Below, piece by piece: positions 1-10,539 of a DNA stretch of 64,000 nt; position 1 is the first letter of the stretch, and each line of letters opens with the position of its first letter. The DNA lies in assembly GCA_949752795.1 (NCBI GenBank), contig OX457061.1:39278338-39342337 (forward strand), read 5' to 3'. This stretch comes from Hyperoodon ampullatus (taxonomy: Eukaryota > Chordata > Mammalia > Artiodactyla > Ziphiidae). The position numbers were made by a program, and so were the translations under genes. Below the pieces are notes generated by a model. That model worked only from the letters and a program-made list of their open reading frames with translations, did not search any database and was not told the DNA's origin.

Positions 1-251
1 CCTCTTAGGTAAGCACCTTGAACTAGAAGTTTGGGAAGTTTCCTTCATCAAGGCTAGAATTAATTATTTTTAAAAAATGTAAGTTAAATGATGAATTTTG
101 TTGTCATTTATGTCATTATTGCCCACCCCCTCATGTACCTTCTCACTATTTAATATTGTCTTTCAGGACAGTCATTGTGTATACATAGCTCCAGAAAGTC
201 AGACTGCAGTTGGGGAGGGACAGCCTTAGATGAACTGAATCCCATCCCCTC

Positions 252-350
252 CTTTGACTGCTAAGGGATCTGAGGCTCAGACAGGTGAAATGGATTCCCA
301 AGGGCACAAAGCTGGTCATGGAGCAGGATCCTACCTCTTGGTCTACATAA
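252..350 (-). repeat. MIR SINE fragment
   Basis: This stretch reads like the reverse complement of the MIR core: 'tctgaggctcagacagg' followed by a run resembling 'caaggtcacaaagctggt'. It is an old mammal-wide tRNA-derived SINE remnant, diverged and short. The match is judged by eye. Confidence 0.5.
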
Positions 351-1710
351 GAAGAATGATGCTCTCAATATCCCGATCCCATATTTTATGGTTCCTTATC
401 ATGTTACTCTATTACAGTTATAGTTGTAGAATATTAACTTCACTATGCAATATGTTTACCAAATATGAAAGTTTCAGGTTTTATTCCATGAAGGACACTT
501 TTCTGCTCAGCTCGTGACTGGTTTTGAGTTGGCTTATCTTAATGGACAATGCTAGCCATTTGAGCATTAACCAAAAGAGGTATTCTGTTTACAGCAGTTG
601 ATTTTTCAGAGATCAAAGGAAAAGGGAAAACAAAAGGAGCTTGGAGTTAGGACATATTGTTTCTCACCTATGATCTGTGAGATAGCTGATCTAGGGCCAT
701 TACATCTCTTGCTTTTGTTCCACTGAGGAAATAGTGGTCACATGGCTTACAGGAAGTGGCTGGAAGTAGAACTTCCCAGATTCTGGGAAAGGGAATTTGT
801 ATATACCAGATGGGTAATAAGTCAGTTCTTCTCCTACCTATTAAGTTGAACCACATGAAATTGTCCATATTGCAGCACTTTTGATCTACAAAAATGGTAA
901 TTTTTTATGACTTAATCTAATACAATTTTTTTTCTCCTTTCCCCTCTTATCCTTCCAAGCCCTTGCATGTATTTTTCCTCGGCCTGGTGTAGGATCAGTT
1001 CTTTGACTTACTATCAAACTTGCACTTATTCTCTCCTCTTGTCATTAAAGACTTTCAGGCTCAGATTTGTTCCTTGAAAGGCACAACTGGATTCAACCTA
1101 GGTTGAACTGGTTAGAAAATCAATAGCTCAGTGCTATTTCATCACTGGAAATGGTTCAGCCCAATAATTGGGGTCAATATGGTTAATATAAACATATCTT
1201 GAGAGAAGATGCATCTCTCTTCTTGCCTGGGCAGGTGGAGACATGGCATCTCTGTCTTATTACCCAGAAGAATATTATGGTTGGATCTCTGCCACCCATA
1301 GGTCTGAATGGGGCACCCTATGTTTCATCAGAAAAACAGGATGCCTAGTTGTACGCATCAGGTAAACAAACTTCTGTGTAATTAATGAGCATCAGGCCAA
1401 CTGTTGGGAGGATTATTGGTCATGGAGAGGCAGAAAATCCTACCACAGTCATGTGAGTGTTCAGTTCTTAGGATAAATCTCAAAATCTCAGTTGACTGCC
1501 TCAGTCCCTTCATCCTTAGAATAGAGGAGCTAAGGAAACTTGCCTAAAATCAGAAATGAATGCAAAGTTGTATGTGAAGACCCATAAGGCCTTGTAATGG
1601 AACTAGTTCTTGGTTTTAGAAATAGAACAGTAGGATGACAATTCTGGATAAGTACTCAGGGTCAACTAGCATTGGGAAAGGGAAAGCCAGGATGGATTGA
1701 AAAGTTACTG
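351..1710. other. Unique sequence, no gene seen
   Basis: About 1.3 kb with no recognisable repeat and no open frame of more than about 90 codons that resembles a known protein. It has ordinary mammalian composition and could be intron or intergenic spacer. Confidence 0.6.
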
Positions 1711-2167
1711 GATGCTCTTGCTTTTTTTTTATTGAAGTATAGATGATTTACAATATTGTGTTAATTTCAGGTCTACAGCAGAGTGATTCAGATATAAGCA
1801 TATATATTTTTTCAGATTCTTTTCCATTACCGGTTATTACAGCATATTGAATATAGTTCCCTGTGCTACACAGTAAATACTTGTTTATCTGTTTTATATA
1901 TAGTGGTGTGTATCTCTTAATCTCATATTCCTAATATATCCCTCCCCCCTCCCACCCTTTCCCCTTTGGTAACCATAAGTTTGTTTTCTATGGCTGTGAG
2001 TCTGTTTCTGTCTTGTAGATAAATTCATTTTTATTATTTTTTAGATTCCACATATAAGTGATATCATATTTGTCTTTCGCTGTCCAACTTACTTCCCTTA
2101 GTATGATATTCTCTAGGTCCATCCATGTTGCTGCAATTGGCAATATTTCATTCTTCTTATGGCTGAG

Positions 2168-2247
2168 TTATATATATATATATATATATATAGCATATAT
2201 ATATATATATATATCATATATATATATATGATATATATATATATACC
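2168..2247. repeat. (TA)n microsatellite inside the L1
   Basis: About 80 bases of alternating TA with three interruptions ('agca', 'tcat', 'tgat'). It lies in the L1 ORF2 end, at the same place where the plus-strand L1 at 60368-61170 carries its own (TA)n. The repeat therefore probably arose from a TA-rich spot in that L1 subfamily. Confidence 0.9.
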
Positions 2248-3236
2248 AAATCTTTATCCATTTATCTGTTGATGGACACTTAGTTTGCTTCCATTTCTTG
2301 GCTACTGTAAATAGTGCTGCTATGAACATTGGGGTGCATGTATTTTTTCGAATTAGAGTTTTCTTTTTATTCTGGATATATACCCAGGATTGCTGGGTCA
2401 TATGGTAGCTCCTATTTTTAGTTTTTTAAGGAAACTCCATACTGTTTTCCATAGTGACTACACCAATTTATATTCCCACCAACAGTGTAACAGGGTACCC
2501 TTTTCTCCATACCCTCTCCAGCATTTACTATTTGTAGACTTTTTCATGATAACCATTCTGACTGGTGTGAGGTGATACCTCATTGTAGTTTTGATTTGCA
2601 TTTCTCTAATAATTAGTGATGCTGAGCATCTTTTCACGTGTCTGTTGGCTATCTGTATGTCTTCCTTGGAGAAATGTCTATTGAGGTCTTCTGCCCATTT
2701 TTTGATTAGGTTGTTTGTTTTTTTGATATTGAGTTGTATGAGCTGTTGTATATTTTGGAAATTAAGCCCTTGTCAGTTGCATTGTTTGCAAGTATTTTCT
2801 CCTATTCCATAGGTCATCTTTTCATTTTGCCGATGGTTTGCTTTGCTGTGCATTAGGTCCCATTTGCTTATTTTTGCTTTTATTTCTTTTGCCTTAGGAG
2901 ACTGATCTAAGAAAATATTGCTATGATTTATGTCAGAGAATGTTTTGCCTATGTTCTCCTCTAGGAGTTTTATGGGGTCATATCTTATACTTAAGTCTTT
3001 AAACTATTTTGAGTTTATTTTTAATATGGTGTGAGGGAATGTTTTAATTTCATTGATTTACATGTAGCTGTCCAGCTTTCCCAACGCCACTTGCTGAAGA
3101 GACTGTCCTTTCTCCATTGTATATTCTTGCCTCTTTGGTCAAAGATTAATTAACCATAGGTGCGTGAGTTTATTTCTGGGCTGCCTATTCTGTTCCATTG
3201 ATCCATATGTCTGTTTGTGTACTAGTACCATGTTGT

Positions 3237-3548
3237 TTAGATTACTGGAGCTCTGAAGTCTGGGGGGGTTATGCCTCCGGATTTATTATTTTTCCAGATT
3301 GCTTTGGCAATTCTGGGTCTTTTGTGTTTCCATGTAAAGTTTAGGATTATTTGTTCTAGTTTTGTGAAAAATATCATGGGGAATTTGATAAGAATTGCAT
3401 TAAATCTATAGATTGCTTTGGGTAGTATGGCCATTTTAACAACATTAATTGTCCCAAGCCAAGAGCATGGAATATCTTTGCATTTCTTTGAATCATTTTC
3501 AATTTCCTTTATCAATGTTTTATAGTTCTCAGTGTATAGGTCTTTCAC
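3237..3548 (-). pseudogene. L1 ORF2 C-terminal fragment
   Basis: A 103-codon open piece of the L1 ORF2 protein, from the region after the reverse transcriptase core. Diagnostic segments are '[20 protein letters not shown]' and the following 'GGITPPDFR', which match the conserved L1 ORF2 sequence at this position. It lacks the endonuclease domain and the catalytic RT motifs, and the frame is broken on both sides. It belongs to the truncated L1 at 1721-3697 and is not a functional gene. Confidence 0.9.
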
Positions 3549-3903
3549 CTCCTTGGTTAGGTTTACTCCTAGGTTTTTTTGTTTGTTTGTTTTTTGTTTT
3601 TGGATGCAATTTTAAATGGGATTTTTCTTTTTTTTAACATTTTCTTTTGATAATTCATTGTTAGTGTAAAGAAATGCAACAGATTTCTGATATCCTTGAT
3701 GCTCTTGTTTTTCTTTTAGGCACTGAATAGATTTGATAAATAAAACCTGGCCCTATGGAAATGTCTACCTTGGCTGTGGTTGGGCCAATGATCTTTAAGA
3801 TTCTTCCTAAGTTCTAGAAACTCTGCAAAGCAACCCAAAGCACTCAGCCTTCTCCACCTTTCAGTGTCAGAAACACAATCCAAGACACTGCCTTTTCATG
3901 AAA

Positions 3904-3952
3904 CCAGCACATATTTATTGAGGACCTGGTATGCACCAAGTCTTATTCTATG
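3904..3952 (-). repeat. L2 3'-end fragment
   Basis: The run 'atatttattgaggacctggt' is the reverse complement of the L2 3' terminus (L2 ends in a 'caataaatat'-type tail). It is short and old. Confidence 0.5.
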
Positions 3953-4118
3953 CCAGTGGATATCAAATGTGGTCTCCAGACAAGCAGAATTAGCATTACC
4001 CAGAAACTTGTGAGAAATCCAAACTCTCAGGCTCACCCATGACCTGCTGGACTGGAAGCCCTGGGAGTGGTGCCCAGTGTCTGTGTCCTAACAAGCCTTT
4101 CAGGTGACTCTGGAGCAA
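3953..4118 (+). mobile_element. MER20-like hAT element
   Basis: It begins 'ccagtggatatcaaatgtgg' and continues with 'gtcctaacaagcctttcagg' and 'tgactctgg', in the order seen in MER20, a non-autonomous hAT-Charlie DNA transposon of about 220 bp. The right end is degraded or missing. It has no coding capacity. Confidence 0.7.
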
Positions 4119-4593
4119 CCCAAAAGATGGAGAAGGACTTTTCTGGGCGTGGGACATCCCCAAGCTAGCAACACTGTTGGGCATGGCTTCAGTGGCTTTG
4201 TTCCTGTGTAGTAAAGATCATAAAATGTGCCTGACAAACTGCTGCTTAGAAAAAATTCTTTAAGGTTGCCATCCAGTGAAAAGGAGGTCACATTGATGAA
4301 ACAAAGAATTTATGTTTTGGTGAAATGTCACCATTTCCTCTGAAGCTAGGCCACATATTAGGAAATTCTGGAATTGTTTAGCTCTGATGTAATGTTGCAA
4401 TTTTGCTGTGAACAACTTTGAGCCTTGATGAAGATTTTCCCTCTTTCCCTTGGTTCTTAACCATAGCCTGTAATAGAGTTTTGATACTAGAAAATAATAC
4501 TCCTTGTCATTGCCTCCACCTAAAAACTGAGGGTATAGCTGAAAAACTCTTCTATCAGTGCTATTAAAAAAGCATGGCCAGTTACGTTTTGGG
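4119..4593. other. Unique sequence, nothing seen
   Basis: No repeat or credible coding frame is recognised here. Confidence 0.5.
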
Positions 4594-4669
4594 TTTCCTC
4601 CCTCCCTCTCTTCCTCTCTTTCTTCCTTCCTTCCTTCCTTCCTTCCTTCTTTCCTTCCTTCCTTCTTTT
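4594..4669. repeat. (CCTT)n / polypyrimidine tract
   Basis: A CT-only stretch dominated by 'ttcc' tetramers, with 'ccctcc' and 'ctctt' variants at its left edge. It is a simple tandem repeat, likely length-polymorphic. Confidence 0.95.
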
Positions 4670-4864
4670 ATTTTATATCAACAATTTTAAATCTGTTGAG
4701 ATGTCTCTATCCTCCAGCACTCATCTAAATACCTGTTTCTTTTATAGAAAAGAAACAATAAAGGAATAAGTTTGTTGTATAAACATTCATCATAGTGAAG
4801 GAAACTTTATAGATACTTGCTTTCCACGTCTTCACAAGATATGCCTTCTGACTATTCCCCTTTG

Positions 4865-4945
4865 CATGTAGGACACCAAGGTTTCGAGAGGTAGACTGAC
4901 CTGTCCAGGATCCAGTTGATAAATGGCAGTGGAATTGTAGTCAAT
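4865..4945 (-). repeat. MIR fragment
   Basis: It resembles the reverse complement of MIR: 'aaggtttcgagaggtagact', then 'gacctgtccaggatcc', then 'aaatggcagtggaattg'. Old and diverged. Confidence 0.5.
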
Positions 4946-5649
4946 ATATTGCCCAGAATTTCTGCCTTCTAACCTCATGTGTGCCCACTAGGTAACATAT
5001 GTGATACGCCATAGTTTCACATTTTGCTTGTTTTCATTTGTATCCAAGTAGAACTGGGTCTGAAGACTACTCCGAGGTAAGCCAGGTTTATTGCTGACCC
5101 CACCCCTTTACCCTCTTGGTGCTGCCTCCTATTCCATCTCTTCAGAGTCACCATCAAATATGCTGCTAGAGGAGGCTCTGAAGGTGTGCCCTGACACATT
5201 CATGGCATGGAAGAAAGCTCCGGTAGTAGAATTTCAAGTGTCAGTAGTCAGATAGGGCACTGGGGGCTCCAGGCCATCCTTCTTAGAATTGGGTGGACCT
5301 GGTAGACCAGCAGGACCTTTGTGCCTGAGCTTCCACCAATGACTGGGACCTGAACTTCCACTCCAAGTGATGAGGGCAGCATGTGTCTCATGCTTCCTTT
5401 CTGGGAAATATCAACTGCACTTATTCTAGCAATTGAAATAACTATTGCCCTTCTTCAAACCTTTTAAAGTTAAAGATTTGACAAAAAAGAAATTTCTCTC
5501 CTAATAGATGAGTAGCATATAAATGCCCAATAGGAGATACTTCATATACTGAACTTGATTCTCTTTGAAAAATAGAATTTATCTAGGTAGAGCACAGAGA
5601 GAATTTTTAGGGCAGTGAAATTATCTGTATGATACTATAATGATGGATA
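4946..5649. other. Unique sequence, nothing seen
   Basis: About 700 bases without a recognisable repeat or coding frame. Confidence 0.5.
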
Positions 5650-5925
5650 CATGTCAGTAATGTCTATCAAATTACATCTGTCAAAACCCATAGAATGTAA
5701 CAAATTCAGAGTGAACCCTAGTGTAAAGTATAGACTTTGGGTGATAATCATCTGTCACTGTAGGTTCATCATTGTAACAAATGTACCACTCTGGTGTGAG
5801 ATGTTGTTAGTGAGGGCAGGCTGTGCATGTCTGGGGACACAGGGGGTATATGAGAAATCTCTGTACCTTTTGCTCAGTTTTGCTGTGAACCTGAAACTGC
5901 TCGAAAAATAATCTATTTAAAAAGT
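5650..5925 (+). mobile_element. Old L1 3' end (L1M type)
   Basis: Contains the L1M 3' UTR landmarks 'gtgaaccctagtgtaaa', 'gactttgggtgataat', 'aacaaatgtaccactctgg', 'gggggtatatgagaaatctc' and 'tgctgtgaacctgaaactgc', followed by an A-rich end. The element is non-coding, ancient and heavily 5'-truncated. Confidence 0.8.
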
Positions 5926-6744
5926 TGAATTTATCCTTAGAGTATGGAAACATGATTTTTAAGACAAACCTTTTCCCCTTCAGTCTGTGTAGCACACATC
6001 ACCCTGCAGTTGAGAAATTATTAGAGCAATCTGGATATCAGTCAGATATCATTTTTAAAAACATAGCTGATTTAGTGGGTAAAGGATAAGTGAAATAGAT
6101 AAGAAGAAAAGGCCAGTCAGACTGACCCATCTAACTCTGCACATGTCCATTTAGCTAAGTTGAGGAAGCTTTAGAAAAATGAAAAACAAACACCCAACCC
6201 TCCCTCAACTTTGCAATAAGAAAAAAATCTGGTCAGCAATTTCTTATTTAAGGCATTGGTGATCTGTCAGAAAGAAAGTAATCGTATAGGACATGCTAGA
6301 AAAAAGGGAAGATAATAAAAGGCTTGTTTTATTTCATCCCGTTTCAATGAGGTTTAAGGTTTCCAAAACCGCCTACTTTTTCACAGGCAGACCTGTAGGG
6401 TTTAGACTCCTGATCTAAATTACCGACGGTCCACACCCCCTCCCCTGCACACAGCCCCGGGCCCAGCCCTCCCCCCACCCCCGTCCCTCTGCTGCTCCCA
6501 ATGCAGCCCTGTGGCCGCAATCGAAGGCTATTTCCAAGTCCATCTGGTTCTTTGAGAAATAGTCTTGTTTGTTGTCTTTTCAGTGACAAGAATGTCACTG
6601 TTTGTTCAACCCCCTTTTTCCCTTCTGCGGGAGACAGCCTAACATTTTTTTCTTCTTCTTTAAAAAAATGTTATCTGCTTTTCTTTATCAGCGTCGAGAA
6701 GAATGAAAACTCTGAAGGCAAAATAAAGGGAGACTTAAAACCGG
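5926..6744. other. Unique sequence upstream of the CpG island
   Basis: No interspersed repeat is recognised. Composition rises in GC towards 6.4-6.5 kb ('ctcccctgcacacagccccg') before the CpG island. A perfect short inverted repeat lies at 6581-6600. The lack of repeats next to a CpG island fits conserved regulatory DNA, but conservation cannot be judged here. Confidence 0.5.
6581..6600. repeat. 8-bp perfect inverted repeat, 4-bp loop
   Basis: Arms 'cagtgaca' (6581-6588) and 'tgtcactg' (6593-6600) surround 'agaa'. It lies about 150 bp left of the CpG island. It could be a dimeric transcription-factor site or chance. The half-site is not a close match to a receptor element I can name. Confidence 0.6.
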
Positions 6745-7115
6745 GAAGAGAAAGGCGCGCCCGCGGAGGAGGGAGCCTGCCTCGGGCCACTGCAGCGGCT
6801 CGGCGTCACCCACATTCCTGGGCCGCCGCGACGCCCCAACACAGCTTGTCGTTTCCTCCGACGGAGGCCGGCCGTGAAAGCCTCCCGGCGACGTGGGTGG
6901 GCTGCTGTGAAGACGCAGCGTCTCGTCCCATTCAGGAACTGCCCCGGGCCTGGCCCCGCGGAAGGCGGGCTGCGTGTTGTTTAAGTAAATAGACTGGTCG
7001 GAGGCCGGGCTGGCCGGGCCCCCACCCTCCCTCGCCGGCCCTGACCGGGAAGGGCCACCGGCGGGAGCCACCGCCGCCACCCACCGCGCAGGCGGGACCG
7101 CGGGCCTTCCCTGGA
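6745..7115. promoter_or_regulatory. CpG island
   Basis: About 370 bases of very GC-rich DNA with roughly 44 CpG dinucleotides by my hand count, where most of the window has about one per 100 bases or fewer. It includes an AscI-type 'ggcgcgcc', 'gccgccgcgacg' and 'ccaccgccgccac'. In mammals such islands usually mark promoters or 5' exons unmethylated in the germline. Minus-strand frames run through it but use a non-ATG start and match no protein I know. No TATA box is obvious, as is usual for CpG-island promoters. It may be the promoter of a gene outside the window, of a non-coding RNA, or an orphan island; direction is unknown. Confidence 0.85.
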
Positions 7116-7329
7116 CTTTCCAGTAAACAGAGAAGCTCTATCTTTGTCCCGTGCCACAGGGAGGCACTTGGGCCTGTTCATCTTGTGTTTTCAGATGTTC
7201 CCTTGGGTCCTCTTCCTGGCCCATCTACTGCCCCAGACACTTCCCAGCGGCCAGTTAGCATCTTCTGTGCGGAAGCGGGAGTCCAGGGCGGCTCAAAGGG
7301 TGGTCCTGGGACGGCAGCGCGGCCTCAGC

Positions 7330-7470
7330 TGGAAGCCTGTCAGGAATGCAGTTCTCAGGCCCTGTTCCGGTACCTGCTGAATCAGAAACTCCGGAAAGGG
7401 GGCGCAGCCGACTTTTCTACAACTTCTCCAGGTGATTCCATGCACACCCAAGCGTGTGAAGCAAGGAGCC
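7330..7470 (+). mobile_element. MER20-like hAT fragment
   Basis: The run 'cctgctgaatcagaaactcc', then 'ggaaagggggc', then 'tctccaggtgattccatgca' follows the middle and right part of MER20. The left end has been lost. The element lies 200 bp right of the CpG island. Confidence 0.65.
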
Positions 7471-7920
7471 TGGCTGCTGGCTGACCCTGAGCAGGGCTTC
7501 TATCTGTTCTGTGCGGCTGGGTCCCCAGGCCCTGGAAGGCTGTCCAGACTTGAACAGGTGCTCAATGCGCGTTTTACAGATGAACAGGTGATGCATGGGG
7601 TAGGGCCAGCTAACGGATTAGGATGGGTGTTTTCCTCTTTTCCTTCCCACAAGTTCACCTCTGACCCTGCCCCACGCAGCCTATCTATCTCAGCTGAGGG
7701 CCCAGGGTTTGTTACCGGGTTTTGCCATCCACTTGTCTTTTTGAGGGGATTAAGCACAGACGAGTTCAGGGATGGAGGGATGGGAGGGCTGTGGGACAGA
7801 GAAAACGTCTCTTCCAGGACTGCCTCCGAAATCTTACCTCCCCACAAATTTCCTTCATATTGCTGAGCTTACACACACACACAGACATGGCTCCCCTCCA
7901 CTCTGTCTCAAAGCAGATAG
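7471..7920. other. Unique sequence, nothing seen
   Basis: GC-moderate unique DNA. Overlapping short frames exist on both strands, but none has recognisable protein features. A short (AC)n lies near 7871-7884. Confidence 0.5.
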
Positions 7921-7930
7921 ATATAGATAT

Positions 7931-8145
7931 AGATTTTTTTTTTTTTTTTTTTTCAGTACGCGGGCCTCTCATTGTTGTGGCCTCTCCCGTTGCGGAGCAC
8001 AGGCTCCGGACGCGCAGGCCCAGCGGCCATGGCTCACGGGCCCAGCTGCTCCGCGACATGTGGGATCCTCCCGGACCCGGGCACGAACCCATGTCCCCTG
8101 CATCGGCAGGCGGACTCTCAACCACTGAGCCACCAGGGAAGCCCC
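7931..8145 (-). mobile_element. CHR-type cetacean SINE
   Basis: Reverse-oriented tRNA-derived SINE. The 5' end is at 8145 ('ccaccagggaagcccc' is the reverse of 'ggggcttccctggtgg') and the poly(A) appears as a T-run at about 7934-7953. The internal 'cggccatggctcacgggccc' is characteristic of the cetacean CHR family. The direct repeat 'atatagatat' at 7921-7930 and 8146-8155 is a likely target duplication. Such SINEs are copied by L1 enzymes and are a strong taxonomic marker for whales. Confidence 0.95.
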
Positions 8146-8309
8146 ATATAGATATTTTAAATGGAAAGTACTGCAAAAGTCCCTGACCATGTACAGTCAA
8201 GCATTCAGGTTGGCCCAGTTCACCTGATTACCACTTAGTGCCTGAAGACACCTGGACAGGATCCCCTTCAATGCCCTCCTTCTCCTGCCAAGTCTGATCC
8301 CGTGCAAGG

Positions 8310-8500
8310 CTGCCTCTGATAAGTACTGAGCACCTACTATGTGTCAGACACTGGGGGTAGATGTCTGTGGTCAACAAAATAGAGTCAGAGCCTATGCTCA
8401 TGGCATTTCCATTTCATATTAAGGAACATAGATAATTAAATAATTTCAATAAAATACAATGTTACAAGTGTTAGGAAAGTGTTATTTAAGATCCTTTTAA
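8310..8500 (-). repeat. L2 LINE 3' end
   Basis: Reverse complement of the L2 3' region: 'gagcacctactatgtgtcag', then 'cactgggggtagatg', 'caacaaaatagag' and 'gcctatgctcatggc'. Old, non-coding remnant. Confidence 0.75.
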
Positions 8501-8544
8501 CTACATACCATCTTGTGACATCTCTTGTTATCTTGATCTGTTAT

Positions 8545-8668
8545 TATTTAGCTATTTCACTGATTTAGCACGTTTACTTCTTTCTAGCTGGATGTTAAGT
8601 TTCTGGAGGATAAGAACAATGTCTTACATGCTTTTTCTCTTCTGCAGTTCTTAGCCCGGTAAGCTTGG
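8545..8668 (+). repeat. L2 LINE fragment
   Basis: Plus-strand L2 3' segment: 'gctggatgttaagtttctgg', then 'aggataagaacaatgtctta'. This matches the conserved L2 run that normally reads 'taagctccatgagggcaggg'. Old. Confidence 0.55.
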
Positions 8669-8673
8669 TATAC

Positions 8674-9033
8674 ACCAGTGGTTCTAGCTTGGGCGATATT
8701 GCTGGGGCAACGTCTGGAGACATTTTTGGTTGTTACAACTTGCACAAGTCGGGGGCAAGGTCCTACTGACATCTAGTGGGTGGAGGTTCAGGATGCTGCT
8801 AACATCCTTGTGCACGGGATACTCAAACTTCTCATCGTCAAGAACCTTTCATCACACCAGTCTAGCTGAGGCCTCAGATGGAGCCACACTGGTTGATGCA
8901 GGCTGAACCTGGAGAGATATATATATATCTCCTGGACCTTGTGTGCTAACATACAGTGCACGGGACAGCCCCCGCCCCCAACACAGGATCAGCCAGCCCC
9001 AGATGTCAACAGTGAGAGGCCGAGAAGCCCTGG
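8674..9033 (+). mobile_element. hAT-type MER element split by an insertion
   Basis: A non-autonomous hAT element (MER58/MER3 type, name uncertain): 'accagtggttctagcttggg', 'gtctggagacatttttggtt', 'gacatctagtgggtgg'. It is interrupted after 8820 and resumes at 8943 with 'tgctaacatacagtgcacgg' and 'gacagccc', ending near 9033 at 'agaagccctgg'. The junction sequence 'tgctaacat...tgcacggga' is present on both sides (8798-8820 and 8943-8964), like a duplicated target of about 22 bp with a few mismatches. Related copies lie at 10540 and 21729. Confidence 0.75.
8821..8918 (-). repeat. Inverted duplication, left arm
   Basis: About 95 bases whose reverse complement aligns with 9375-9472 at roughly 80% identity. 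Landmarks are 'caaacttctcatcgtcaaga' here and 'tcttgacgatgagaagtttg' there, plus 'gctgaggcctcagatggagc' here. Inside the inserted piece is a perfect 18-bp palindrome at 8914-8931 ('gagatatatatatatctc'). Confidence 0.8.
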
Positions 9034-9374
9034 CCTAGAAAGACCCTTTGTGTTCTCCCCACAGCATCCTCTTCCTAACAAGCCAGTGCCTGGTAAACCA
9101 GAGGAGCTACAACAGCTCAGCATGACTGCAGGACTCTCCTCCTGCCTTCTTGTCCACCAGTCAGCACGGCTCCTCCTCTGCCTGCCAGACACCTCTGCTT
9201 GTCATTCCCTGTCCTTGTTTGTGACAATAAAATCTGACCTGACTTATGCAGATGGAGACATGGACGCACGCCTCATTTTCTTTAGCCTTTGAGACCAGAT
9301 TTTTAGATACCAGATTCCAAGGTCCTCATTATTCTGATTATAATTCAGGTCATCAGTACTTAAGGTGTGTCCAG
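9034..9374. other. Sequence between the inverted arms
   Basis: About 340 bases of unassigned DNA. No credible gene. It could be the interior of a foldback or hAT element whose ends are the two arms. Confidence 0.4.
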
Positions 9375-9472
9375 GGGCTCCAGGTCCAGCCTGCATCAGC
9401 CCGTGTGGCTCCGTCTGAGGCCTCATCCAGACTTGTGTAACGGAAGGGTCTTGACGATGAGAAGTTTGAAAA
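9375..9472 (+). repeat. Inverted duplication, right arm
   Basis: The partner of 8821-8918. The outer end runs into 'gaagtttgaaaaccacactg', which looks like a hAT terminus. The arms may therefore be ends of one element, two inverted copies of one family, or an inverted templated copy. Confidence 0.75.
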
Positions 9473-10538
9473 CCACACTGGCTCTAACTTGGCTCTTTGA
9501 AAGTGGCAGAGTACGGATGTTCCTGGAATGGTGATGAGTAACTGCTACTCATATGACTGGTGTACCCCACTAGGATGATTCTATGGGGCAAAGATCAAAA
9601 CTGGAAATTTCGTGGCTTTTTAGCCCCCTGGCATTGAAGTAATTAAAATGGGAAGTCGTGTTTTAAGGCTGCATCAACTTTGATTCTGGTCGCCGGTGTG
9701 ATGCTGAGAAGGAACAAACCTGAAAGACCGAGCAGGGCATGCTGGCTTTGTAACCATTGCTTCATGCAGCTCATGAGACTTGGTCTTTGATCAGGAAGTT
9801 GCACCCGAAACACCTGCTCACTCCCTTTGTGGGAGTCCTGCCCAAGGAAGTGTCCAAATGCAGTTGTTTCACACATCAGGCTAGAATGTTCAGTATTTTG
9901 TTTAATGAAGGGCAAATGCTGGCCTTCACTGGGATGGGTGCTTCTCTGCAGGAATTATTGGCCCTCCTGGGGTGGGGAGTGGCAGTGGTAGGGAGGAATA
10001 TGGTAGGCTGGTGGCTGAGAAGAGACCAGAGGGAGATAGTCCAATACAAAAACACAGTCACTGGTGTTTGGGAGTTGTGAGGGGTAATATCTAATGCCTA
10101 TCCCCCCCCTTTTACCTTGTAAATTCTCAAGGTTGCTAGTTAACATCATTAAGCGTGACCAGCTCCTTCTATTATGGCTTAGAGAAGAGCCTGGCCCTGT
10201 GGTTGGGCTGAGTGACATTCTGGAACCGCAAGGCAGTAATAAGAGGGCTAGGGGAGAGTGGGAGGGCTGCTATCTGCAGAAATGCCCAGGAAAGGATATT
10301 CTTGTCATTCCTCAGGAAAGGCACTCAGATTACAACAATTTGAACATTAGTGGGGAAGGGCAAACTTGAATTGCTAGGAAGCTCAGTGACATCTGTAATA
10401 CAGGTGTTTTCAGACATGCAAGAGTTTTAATATCTGAAGATTGTGTTGAGAGACAGACCCGGGGGGATGAGGTATGCCTGCTGCCTTGGGGAAAAGCAGC
10501 TCGAGGCCATCAGCACTGTCTGGGCTTCACCTGGCTAG
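9473..10538. other. Unique sequence, nothing seen
   Basis: About 1 kb without recognised repeats or coding features. Short frames on both strands (for example 9757-10080) resemble no known protein. Confidence 0.5.
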
Positions 10539-10539
10539 G

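Larger units (their letters stand above)
1721..3697 (-). mobile_element. 5'-truncated L1 LINE with target duplication
   Basis: A LINE-1 3' half in minus orientation. The poly-T at 1721-1729 is the reverse-strand poly(A) tail. It is followed by the cetartiodactyl L1 3' UTR and then the ORF2 C-terminal region, ending near 3697. The 10-bp direct repeat 'gatgctcttg' lies at 1711-1720 and again at 3698-3707, marking a target-site duplication made by target-primed reverse transcription. The element is about 2 kb against 6-7 kb for a full L1, so it is 5'-truncated and cannot move by itself. A (TA)n expansion sits inside it at about 2168-2247. Intact target duplications and moderate divergence suggest a mid-age, lineage-specific insertion. 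Confidence 0.93.

Noticed and set aside
6688..7080. 130-codon minus-strand frame starting 'AAVAPAGG' in the CpG island
   Set aside because: It has no ATG at its apparent start, its composition is what GC-rich DNA gives by chance (Pro, Gly, Ala, Arg), and several other frames are equally open. It could hide part of a 5' exon, but the sequence does not show it.
7722..8200. Several 118-154 codon frames on both strands around the SINE
   Set aside because: They run through the CHR SINE and its A-tail; the same peptides recur at the SINE at 47.0-47.3 kb, so they are repeat-derived.
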